DNA from: Streptomyces sp. SAI-135
GTDB taxonomy: Bacteria > Actinomycetota > Actinomycetes > Streptomycetales > Streptomycetaceae
DNA: 64,000 bases
Reading direction: 5' to 3'
Assembly (NCBI RefSeq): GCF_029893805.1
Contig: NZ_JARXYP010000002.1
Span: 5,766,001 to 5,830,000, forward strand
Every line of letters begins with the position of its first letter. Position 1 is the first letter of the stretch. The notes beneath the pieces are model-generated. The model ran no database searches. It worked only from the letters and a program-made list of their open reading frames with translations, and had not been told where the DNA came from. Both the position numbers and the translations under genes were made by a program. Below, piece by piece: positions 57,588 through 64,000 of the stretch.

Positions 57588-59130
57588 GGATCTCCTCGAA
57601 GGCACCGTCCAGCGAGCCCTGCCGGGCGTCGAAGAGGCGGCCGCCGGTCAGGTCGGCGATGTGGGCCAGCTCGGAGCGGTCGGAGTCGCCGAAGAGGATG
57701 GGGAAGACGGGGATCTCCCGGGCCTGGCTGCCGAGCCGGGCGTAGAAGGCGTCGAAGTCCTTCGCCTTCGCCCCGGCCGTGTTCTCGCCGTCCGTCATCA
57801 GCACGATCGACGTGAACGTGTCCCGCCCGGCGCCGAGATGGTCGTACGCCTTCTCCAGCGAGGTGTAGATCGCGGTGTCGCCGTCGGCGGAGAGCGCCGA
57901 GGTGTCCTCGCGGATGGCGTCCAGGCCGGTGTGCGGGTCCGCCGGCTCGACCACGTGCGTCCGTACGCTCTTCACCCGCGAGCCGAACGGCATCAGCGTG
58001 ACCTCCTCGCGTTCGCGGAAGTCGCCGGTGAGGTCGGTGAGGGCCGTCTTGAGGCGGTCCAGGCGCTCGCCCTCCATCGAGCCCGAGGTGTCCAGCACGT
58101 ACACGGTCCTCGACGGGCGGCGCAGTTCGTTCTCGTAGGAGTCGAGCAGGCCGTCGGCGACGGAACGGCTGCCGGGGAAGGGGAGTTCGCGGCGGCGGGT
58201 GGTGTCCAGACCGCTCGCCGGCGGGACCGAGGCCACCACCGGGCGGCGGTGGGTGCGCTCGGTGATCAGCCGCTGGATCCTCTCGGTGCGCAGGTCCTCC
58301 GTCACCCGGCGGACGTCCTCGCGGGTCCGCGTGTTCGTGGACCGGAGCGAGGTGAGCGGGTAGTCGGCGGTGATCACACCGTCGCGGGGGCGGATCACGG
58401 TCAGGCCCGGGACGCCCTTGAGGACGGACTCGTAGTTGAGCAGGGCGTCGACGTCACCGCGCCGGTCGTAGGCCGCGGCCAGCCAGCCCGAGGACCCCGA
58501 GGTCAGCTTCTGGCCCGTGAAGAACTCCTTCAGCCGGGGCGTGGCCTCGGTGACGTCCGCGTCGGTGAGCGCCGACTGGGCGCCGGAGAGGGCCGAGGCG
58601 ACCGAGACCAGGGTGGCGAAGCCGGAGTGGGAGCGGGCCGGATCGGTCATGCCGTACGTCAGCCTCCCCTCCTGGACGGCCTGTTCGACCTGGGACCAGG
58701 TGACGTCGGCGGGCCTCCAGCCGAGGGCCTTCACCGTCGCGGACCGTACGCCGATCGCCACCGGGCTCGACATCACGGGGGTCTCGGAGACCACCTTCCG
58801 CGCCGCGTCGGGGCGCAGCCGGAGGTAGTCGTTCGAGGACAGCCACAGGGCGTCGTACCGGCCGTCGGTGCGGCCCTCGGCCAGCATCTCCACGGCGTCC
58901 AGCGTGCCGATGGGGTTCAGCTTCACCTTGACGCCGGTGTCCTTCTCGACCTGGGCGAGGACCGGGGCCATGTCACCGAGCTCGCTGGAGGAGAGGACGC
59001 GCAGGGTGCCGGGCTCGGCGGGGCCGGGGACGCCGGGCGTCGAGACGCCGCCGATCCCGTCGTCCTGCGGGGTACAGGCGGTGAGCAGACCGAGTGCCGC
59101 CAGGCAGCCGGCCAGTGCGCGTCGTCTCAT
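57574..59130 (-). CDS. Solute-binding lipoprotein fused to VWA domain
   Basis: A 518-residue exported protein. Lipobox LLTAC (Cys about 19) tethers it outside. Residues about 40-290 are a periplasmic-binding-type II domain (TLRVLSSSELGDMAPVLAQV, YDALWLSSNDYLRLRPDAAR, YGMTDPARSHSGFATLV). Residues about 340-515 are a von Willebrand A domain with MIDAS VLDTSGSMEG (Asp347, Ser349, Ser351), DGDTAIYTSLEKAYDHL and LMTDGENTAG. Such fusions resemble YfbK-like or BatA-like sensors. ATG 59130 overlaps the telA stop by four bases (ATGA). Confidence 0.85.
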   Translation of the reverse strand: MRRRALAGCLAALGLLTACTPQDDGIGGVSTPGVPGPAEPGTLRVLSSSELGDMAPVLAQVEKDTGVKVKLNPIGTLDAVEMLAEGRTDGRYDALWLSSNDYLRLRPDAARKVVSETPVMSSPVAIGVRSATVKALGWRPADVTWSQVEQAVQEGRLTYGMTDPARSHSGFATLVSVASALSGAQSALTDADVTEATPRLKEFFTGQKLTSGSSGWLAAAYDRRGDVDALLNYESVLKGVPGLTVIRPRDGVITADYPLTSLRSTNTRTREDVRRVTEDLRTERIQRLITERTHRRPVVASVPPASGLDTTRRRELPFPGSRSVADGLLDSYENELRRPSRTVYVLDTSGSMEGERLDRLKTALTDLTGDFREREEVTLMPFGSRVKSVRTHVVEPADPHTGLDAIREDTSALSADGDTAIYTSLEKAYDHLGAGRDTFTSIVLMTDGENTAGAKAKDFDAFYARLGSQAREIPVFPILFGDSDRSELAHIADLTGGRLFDARQGSLDGAFEEIRGYQ

Positions 59131-60302
59131 CCGAGGCCCCCTTCCAGGGCGCCCTGGGACCGGCTCCGCTCCAGGTACCCGCTCGCGTGCTGGAGTTCGG
59201 CGGTCAGGGACTCGACGGTCGCGGCCATCGCCTCGGTCGCCTGGACCTTGTACGTGTCGATCGCGTCGAGGGTCCGGTAGATCTGCTGGAACGCGGAGCG
59301 CAGGGTCTCGGCGCCGACCGCGGGGTCGGCCGCGATGCGCTGGATCTCCCCGCTCTGGGTCGCGAGCATCTCGGCGTTGCCCCGGATCAGGTCCTCGGTC
59401 GTCCCGCGCAGGGCGTTGACCTGCTCGACGACCTTCTTCTGGTGGTCGAGCGCGGAGGCCAGCATCACGGAGATCCGCAGGGCCGACACGGTGGTCGTGG
59501 CCGCCCGGTCGACGCCCTTGATCAGCTCCTCGTTGTTGCGCCGTACGACGTCCATGGCGAGGTAGCCCTGCGCGCAGACGGCGAGCTGGGTCAGCAGGTC
59601 CTGGTGCTTCTGCCGGACCGGGAAGAGCACGTCGGCACGGAGCGAGTCGGCCGCCTCGGGGTCCCCCACGGCCGAGATGTGCTCTTCGACGGCCGTACCC
59701 AGGGCCTCGGTCAGCACGACGTACTCCTGGAGCTTGCCCATGGTCTCCCACAGCCGGACCCGCTCGGTCTGCAACGCCGCGTTGTCCCGCCTCAGTTCGT
59801 CCTGACCGCCCCGAAGCGATCCGACGATCCTGTTCAACGTGCCCTGTGCGGTGGCGTACTTGGCGACGTGGTCGCGCAGCCGGTTGCCCCCGGGGAGCCG
59901 GGACAGGAACTTGCGGCCCCTGGCGGCGGGCAGGTCCCTCGGGTCCAGGTCCTCGACCACGCGCCGCAGTTCGACGAGTGATCCGGCCACCTGCGACGGG
60001 GCGTCCCCGCCACTGTCCGGCAGGCTGCGCACGGTCCGCTCCAGCATCCGGTTGGACTGCGCGGCGGCGCTGCGCATCTCCCCGGCACCGAGCGCGGTGA
60101 TCTCCCCGACCTTGCCCGCGAACTCGGGCGAGCGGGCGTCGAGCACGGCCAGTGACTCGACGTACGCGGAGGCCTTGCGGGCCATGTCGGTACGGACCGC
60201 GTCGTCGACGGGGACGAGCCCGCCGGCCTTCTCACGGGGCACGGCGGCCACCGGCTCGGGCGGAGTGAGCGTGAAGGTGTCGTTGTCGTTCATGGCTGTC
60301 AT
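59127..60302 (-). CDS. TelA-like toxic-anion resistance protein
   Basis: A 391-residue protein of the TelA family (PF05816): long helices across the whole length, including ALGAGEMRSAAAQSNRMLER, FLSRLPGGNRLRDHVAKYAT, the diagnostic DELRRDNAALQTERVRLWET, FPVRQKHQDLLTQLAVCAQG and VVRRNNEELIKGVDRAATTT. No membrane segment is present; a cytosolic scaffold binding membranes is likely. It was named for tellurite resistance, but its mechanism is unknown and it is widely linked to Ter/XpaC stress modules. It lies between the two solute-binding genes. Confidence 0.9.
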   Translation of the reverse strand: MTAMNDNDTFTLTPPEPVAAVPREKAGGLVPVDDAVRTDMARKASAYVESLAVLDARSPEFAGKVGEITALGAGEMRSAAAQSNRMLERTVRSLPDSGGDAPSQVAGSLVELRRVVEDLDPRDLPAARGRKFLSRLPGGNRLRDHVAKYATAQGTLNRIVGSLRGGQDELRRDNAALQTERVRLWETMGKLQEYVVLTEALGTAVEEHISAVGDPEAADSLRADVLFPVRQKHQDLLTQLAVCAQGYLAMDVVRRNNEELIKGVDRAATTTVSALRISVMLASALDHQKKVVEQVNALRGTTEDLIRGNAEMLATQSGEIQRIAADPAVGAETLRSAFQQIYRTLDAIDTYKVQATEAMAATVESLTAELQHASGYLERSRSQGALEGGLG

Positions 60303-60317
60303 CAGTGGTGTCCCCCG

Positions 60318-61382
60318 TTATCCGCGCGCCCGTCGCGCCAGCTCGTGCAGCACCGCGGAGGTGGGCACGGGCGCCTGGCGGACGCCGGTCAGTTCCTGCT
60401 TGAGATAGGTGGCCGCCGAGGCGAACCCGGTGGCCTCGCCCTGGGGCCGGAACCCGTGCCGGACCTCCAGCGCCCGCAGCCGCGGGTCGGTGGCGAGCAG
60501 TCCGGCGAGCGCCAGGCCGTTCTCGGTCAGCGGTACGACCGTGTGGTCGCTGTTGACGGTGGTGTCCGGGTAGAGGACGACCAGGTCGTCGGGGTGCTGC
60601 CCGTCCGCGAGGAGGGAGGCGACCTGGGACTCGTAGACCAGGACCAGCGGATTGCCGGCGCCGCTGACGAAGTCCCGGAAGGCCGCGTCCGTGCTGGACT
60701 GCTGGGCGCCCTGCACACTGACGAGCTTGTGCAGCAGGGGAGTCGTCCGGGTGATCTCGCGGCCGCTCGCGACGACCTTGCCGCCGTTCGCCACATACGA
60801 GGCGGCGGCGAGGTACAGGGCGCCGGAGTTCGAGGTCTCCGGGTCGGTGCTGGAGAGGTAGAGGGTGCCGGTCAGCTCCCCGTACTTCCCCGCGCCCCTG
60901 AGCTGCTGCCAGGTGCGGTCCGCGCGGGCGGCGTCCAGGTAGGCGGCCATCTTGAGGGTGCCGCGGTGCTCGGCGTCCAGGGTGGCCAGGCCGTTGCCCG
61001 CGAGGACCTGGGCGGCGCTCTTGTGCGCCACGACGACCAGCGGCGAGTAGAAGGGGCGCGGGAGGGTCCCCCGCACCTCGTACTTCGAGGCGAGTTCGGC
61101 GGCCGGCGCCTGGCTGGACGGGAAGGCGAAGTCGTACCCGCCCAGGTCCAGCCCCTCCATGGCCCAGGACCCGGAGGTCTCGGCCTTCACGGTCCAGCCC
61201 TTGGCGGCAAGGGCCTTCACCACGTCGGGATCCGAGAAGAACTCCGCCTTCTCCGACCCGATCACTCCCTGCACGGTCTTCGTTGCCGTGCCCTTGTCCT
61301 CACTGCTGCGACCCGCCACGACGGCTGCCACCACACCGCCGACCAGCAGAACCGCGAGGACGATCCCTACGATTCGTCTCAC
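60318..61382 (-). CDS. Membrane-anchored solute-binding (SBP type II) protein
   Basis: A 354-residue protein from GTG 61382. One N-terminal helix (RRIVGIVLAVLLVGGVVAAV) exports and anchors it. The mature part is a PstS/ModA-like type II binding fold: VQGVIGSEKAEFFSDPDVVK, WAMEGLDLGGYDFAFPSSQA, RPFYSPLVVVAHKSAAQVLA, STDPETSNSGALYLAAASYV and LVYESQVASLLADG. The SNSG segment is typical of oxyanion-binding sites. No ABC permease is nearby, so it is probably a sensor or sequestering protein. First gene of the operon, 15 bp before telA. Confidence 0.78.
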   Translation of the reverse strand: MRRIVGIVLAVLLVGGVVAAVVAGRSSEDKGTATKTVQGVIGSEKAEFFSDPDVVKALAAKGWTVKAETSGSWAMEGLDLGGYDFAFPSSQAPAAELASKYEVRGTLPRPFYSPLVVVAHKSAAQVLAGNGLATLDAEHRGTLKMAAYLDAARADRTWQQLRGAGKYGELTGTLYLSSTDPETSNSGALYLAAASYVANGGKVVASGREITRTTPLLHKLVSVQGAQQSSTDAAFRDFVSGAGNPLVLVYESQVASLLADGQHPDDLVVLYPDTTVNSDHTVVPLTENGLALAGLLATDPRLRALEVRHGFRPQGEATGFASAATYLKQELTGVRQAPVPTSAVLHELARRARG

Positions 61383-61421
61383 ATGGGCAGGGTGCTCCCG
61401 GAACCCAACATTCCCCGGCGG

Positions 61422-61685
61422 GGAGGATGAACGGGGGGTGACGTACCGGCCCCGGCACTGCAACGCCCTCAGGGGCGCGGGGAACTGCGCGACAAGCCAC
61501 GACGAACCCGCACCCGCCAACCGAACAAGATCCCCACGACGCTCAGGCGCCCCGGAGGATGAACGGGGGGTGTACCGGCCCCGGCACGGCAACGCCCTGA
61601 GGGGCGCGGGGAACTGCGCGCCAAGCCACAACGAACCCGCACCCGCCGGACAACGCGAACACCACGGCGAGCAGGCGCCCGGCCC
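61422..61685. repeat. 132-bp tandem duplication carrying repeat cores
   Basis: GGAGGATGAACGGGGGGTG begins at 61422 and 61554 with a period of 132 bp. Each unit contains one dispersed-repeat core (61470-61498 and 61599-61627) and the block GAACCCGCACCCGCC. It occupies most of the 385-bp gap 61383-61767 in front of the SBP/TelA operon, where the operon's promoter must lie. A third core-like stretch (60885-60900) sits inside the SBP gene. Confidence 0.8.
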
Positions 61686-61767
61686 AAGCCAACGCAGTGC
61701 ATGGCACCCGGTCCGCACGTCGCTGCGGATGCGCGCGGACCGGGGCCGATCAGAGGAGCCGTACGGC

Positions 61768-62199
61768 TCAGTGGGCGGCGAGTTCCCGGGGGTCGGCCAG
61801 AGCCAGAGCCGCGCTGTGCGCGTCCATCCGCTCCGCCGCCAGGATCGCCGCCGCCGTGTCCGCCCGGGACGCCGCCACGAGCAGCGCGCGGCCCGCCACC
61901 GCGTGGGCGCGCCGGTGCAGGTCGCCGGCGCGGGGGTTCGGGTCGAGGGAGGTCAGGGACGCACGGGCCGGTACGCCTCCGCCGCGCAGCCGGGCCACCT
62001 GTTCGGCGAGCCGCTCGGCCGCGGTGTCCAGATCGGCGGACGGGGCCAGCGCACGCAGCTCGTCCGTGACGGCGAGCAGTGCGGCGAGATGGCCCGCGAG
62101 CTGGATGTCCAGCTCCTCCTCACGGGAGCGGTGGGGGAAGTCGGTGGGGGCGTCGGCCATCGTGGAGTGGACCGACTTGGTGCGGATCGGTTCGTACAT
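61768..62199 (-). CDS. Small helical protein, function unknown
   Basis: A 143-residue soluble protein that begins MYEPIRTKSVHSTMADAP, with ATG 62199 preceded by the strong site AGGAGG. Two long Ala-rich helices (EEELDIQLAGHLAALLAVTD, LAEQVARLRGGG) and a third (AVAGRALLVAASRADTAAAI) give a four-helix-bundle look. No Cys or catalytic motif. I recall near-identical N-termini in many Streptomyces but no function. It may be transcribed from the promoter with the TTAGA dyad at 62237-62251. Confidence 0.7.
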   Translation of the reverse strand: MYEPIRTKSVHSTMADAPTDFPHRSREEELDIQLAGHLAALLAVTDELRALAPSADLDTAAERLAEQVARLRGGGVPARASLTSLDPNPRAGDLHRRAHAVAGRALLVAASRADTAAAILAAERMDAHSAALALADPRELAAH

Positions 62200-62236
62200 G
62201 GGATGGCCTCCTGTGCAGTCAGGAAACCATCCTAGC

Positions 62237-62251
62237 TTAGATTCCGTCTAA
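62237..62251 (-). promoter_or_regulatory. Dyad within promoter of 61768-62199 gene
   Basis: TTAGA-TTCCG-TCTAA is a 5+5+5 dyad. On the minus strand it fills the spacer between a CTCAAC -35-like and a TAGGAT -10-like hexamer (18 bp spacing), about 30 bp before the start codon. A regulator there would occlude the promoter. Confidence 0.45.
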
Positions 62252-62288
62252 AGTTGAGCGAACCAAAAAGATCGGGTGCCGACGAGGT

Positions 62289-63500
62289 TTACGGCTGGCC
62301 GTACCCGTCCAGGAAGTTGCCGATCCTCCCCACGGCGTCCCGCAGATCACCGACCGTCGGCAGGGTCACCACCCGGAAGTGATCCGGCTCGGGCCAGTTG
62401 AAGCCGGAGCCCTGGACGACCATGATCTTCTCCTGGCGCAGCAGGTCCAGGACCATCCGCCGGTCGTCCTTGATCTTGAAGACCTTGGGGTCGAGACGCG
62501 GGAAGAGGTACAGCGCCCCCTTCGGCTTCACGCAGCTCACCCCGGGGATCTGCGTCAGCAGCTCGTACGCCACGTCCCGCTGCTCGACGAGCCGCCCGCC
62601 CGGCAGCACGAGGTCGTTGATCGACTGCCGTCCGCTGAGCGCGGCGACCACGCCGTGCTGTCCCGGCATGTTCGCGCACAGGCGCATGTTGGCCAGGACG
62701 GTCAGGCCCTCGATGTAGGAGTCGGCGTGCGCGCGCGGGCCGGAGATCGACATCCAGCCCACCCGGTAGCCCGCCACCCGGTACGCCTTCGACATGCCGT
62801 TGAAGGTGAGGGTGAGCAGGTCCGGGGCGATCGAGGCCGTCGGGGTGTGCGTGGCGCCGTCGTAGAGGATCTTGTCGTAGATCTCGTCCGAGCAGACCAG
62901 CAGGTTGTGCCGGCGGGCGATGTCGGTCAGCCCCTTGATCATGGTCTCGTCGTAGACCGCGCCCGTGGGGTTGTTGGGGTTGATGATGACGAGCGCCTTG
63001 GTGCGGTCGGTGACCTTGCGCTCCACGTCCGCGAGGTCGGGCATCCAGTCGGACTGCTCGTCGCAGCGGTAGTGGACGGCGGTGCCGCCGGAGAGCGAGA
63101 CCGCGGCCGTCCACAGCGGGTAGTCGGGGGCCGGTACGAGGACCTCGTCGCCGTCGTCGAGCAGGCCCTGCATGGCCATCACGATCAGCTCGGAGACGCC
63201 GTTGCCGATGAAGACGTGTTCGACGTCGGTCTCGATGCCGATGGTCTGGTTGTGCATGACGACGGCCCGGCGCGCGGCGAGCAGCCCCTTGGCGTCGCCG
63301 TAGCCGTGGGCCGTCGAGACGTTGCGGAGGACGTCCTCCAGGATCTCCGGCGGCGCCTCGAACCCGAAGGCGGCGGGGTTGCCCGTGTTCAGCTTGAGGA
63401 TGCGGTGCCCGGCCGCCTCCAGGCGCATCGCCTCCTCGAGAACCGGGCCCCGGATCTCGTAACAGACATTGGCGAGCTTGGTCGACTGGATCACCTGCAT
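62289..63500 (-). CDS. PLP aminotransferase, alanine/AlaA type
   Basis: A 403-residue fold-type-I aminotransferase: NTGNPAAFGFEAPPEILEDV, GYGDAKGLLAARRAVV, IGNGVSELIVMAMQGLLDDG, NPNNPTGAVYDE, SDEIYDKILYD and PLP Lys238 in GMSKAYRVAGYRVGWM. The C-terminal FRVVTLPTVGDLRDAVGRIG carries the substrate-carboxylate Arg. It matches AlaA-type enzymes (alanine + 2-oxoglutarate to pyruvate + glutamate) more than AspC. ATG 63500. Confidence 0.9.
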   Translation of the reverse strand: MQVIQSTKLANVCYEIRGPVLEEAMRLEAAGHRILKLNTGNPAAFGFEAPPEILEDVLRNVSTAHGYGDAKGLLAARRAVVMHNQTIGIETDVEHVFIGNGVSELIVMAMQGLLDDGDEVLVPAPDYPLWTAAVSLSGGTAVHYRCDEQSDWMPDLADVERKVTDRTKALVIINPNNPTGAVYDETMIKGLTDIARRHNLLVCSDEIYDKILYDGATHTPTASIAPDLLTLTFNGMSKAYRVAGYRVGWMSISGPRAHADSYIEGLTVLANMRLCANMPGQHGVVAALSGRQSINDLVLPGGRLVEQRDVAYELLTQIPGVSCVKPKGALYLFPRLDPKVFKIKDDRRMVLDLLRQEKIMVVQGSGFNWPEPDHFRVVTLPTVGDLRDAVGRIGNFLDGYGQP

Positions 63501-63626
63501 GTCTGGGAGCTTACGGCCCGGTAACGCTCATCGGGTCGTGTTTTCCGCCACGTGAGACGCGTCGGTTTGGACTGTTATCGCCGGTAGCTGTCCCAGCCGC
63601 CTCATCCGTCCCTAGAATCCATCGCC

Positions 63627-64000
63627 ATGTCGAGGCCAGTCGAATACGAGTCCGGGGCACCGAAGGTCTACCAGCCGCAGCCAGCGGCGACCCCGGCGTA
63701 CGACGAGTACCCGGACCCCGCGGCCGCGCACGGCTGGCAGACGGCGTACGACACGACGGCCGAGCTCCCCGCGGTCGAGCCCGCCCGGCCGGAATACGCC
63801 GACCCGGAACCGAGCGGGCCGGATCCCGTCGGCCGGGCGGCCCGTCGGCGGGCCGCCCGCGACCGGGACGGCCGGCGCTCGCGCCGGGTGGTCGTGGCCG
63901 TCGGAGCGGTCGGGGCGGCGGCTCTGATCGCGGGAGTGTCCCTGTTCGGCTCCTCCTCCGACTCCGAGCGCGCCCCGGGGAGCGGTGCGCCCTCGGCCTC
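63627..64000 (+). CDS. Membrane protein, N-terminal part (runs off the window)
   Basis: Open from ATG 63627 to the window end (about 124 residues). The N-terminus is Pro/Tyr/Asp-rich (PKVYQPQPAATPAYDEYPDP), then a strongly basic segment (RAARRRAARDRDGRRSRR), one transmembrane helix (VVVAVGAVGAAALIAGVSLF) and a Ser/Pro-rich extracytoplasmic stretch. Layout is typical of a membrane-anchored secreted protein or penicillin-binding-like wall protein. The functional domain lies beyond the window, so no family call is possible. Confidence 0.7.
   Translation, partial: MSRPVEYESGAPKVYQPQPAATPAYDEYPDPAAAHGWQTAYDTTAELPAVEPARPEYADPEPSGPDPVGRAARRRAARDRDGRRSRRVVVAVGAVGAAALIAGVSLFGSSSDSERAPGSGAPSA

Noticed and set aside
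60885..60900. Dispersed repeat copy inside the SBP gene
   Set aside because: Only 16 bases match and they fit the reading frame of the protein family; could be chance, so not counted as a member.
1..64000. Horizontally acquired island, prophage or insertion sequence
   Set aside because: No integrase, transposase, terminal repeats or tRNA site, and codon use looks uniform throughout.

Overview
The window is chromosomal DNA of a Streptomyces or very close relative. It is very GC-rich with strong third-position GC bias, uses many GTG and some TTG starts, and carries mycothiol chemistry (mca), a small-subunit acyl-CoA carboxylase set, an LAXTG sortase substrate and STAND/TetR/MarR/XRE regulators. 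From memory, gene order follows the conserved core of the S. coelicolor chromosome around SCO4917-SCO4985; this was not checked by search. I see no rRNA, tRNA, CRISPR, insertion sequence, prophage or large biosynthetic cluster.

Layout. 1-4.9 kb: purine nucleoside phosphorylase, a cyclotransferase-like protein, an LpdA-type flavoprotein, a DeoR regulator and a decayed membrane-protein gene. 4.9-11.4 kb: biotin enzymology (accA2, pccB, pccE, birA) with Maf and a 42-residue membrane protein. 11.6-17.6 kb: adenylate cyclase, enoyl-CoA hydratase, a GGDEF protein and histidine ammonia-lyase, interrupted by repeat-rich DNA. 17.7-26.8 kb: cell-surface block (lipoprotein, LAXTG protein, L,D-transpeptidase, MacB/FtsX-type ABC pair, large S8 protease). 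26.9-35.7 kb: globin-monooxygenase fusion, XRE regulator with divergent alcohol dehydrogenase, VOC protein, secreted protein, AI-2E-type permease and two msrA genes. 35.9-44.2 kb: metB, a sigma-like gene with a tiny membrane partner, MarR, ilvA, a drug-type ABC exporter, greA, a DUF4307-like protein and mca. 44.2-54.5 kb: minisatellite DNA, a membrane-anchored STAND protein, a thioredoxin-fold protein, a frameshifted Mut7-C gene, a TetR/MFS pair and a hemolysin-III protein. 54.8-64 kb: GTP-dependent PEP carboxykinase, a four-gene XpaC/TelA/VWA/solute-binding operon, a small unknown, an alanine-type aminotransferase and the start of another membrane protein.

Functional links. BirA would biotinylate the BCCP domain of AccA2, which pairs with PccB and PccE to make methylmalonyl-CoA. 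MetB, IlvA, HutH, the aminotransferase and PEPCK form an amino-acid/anaplerotic theme. MsrA x2, mca and the globin fusion are redox-protective. The most system-like unexplained unit is the operon at 56991-61382, which combines TelA- and XpaC-like proteins with two solute-binding-type proteins, one fused to a von Willebrand A domain.

A family of GC-rich repeats with the core CAGGGGCGCGGGGAACTGCG occurs about a dozen times, often as facing pairs able to form long hairpins. It has also entered the tail of one coding sequence.
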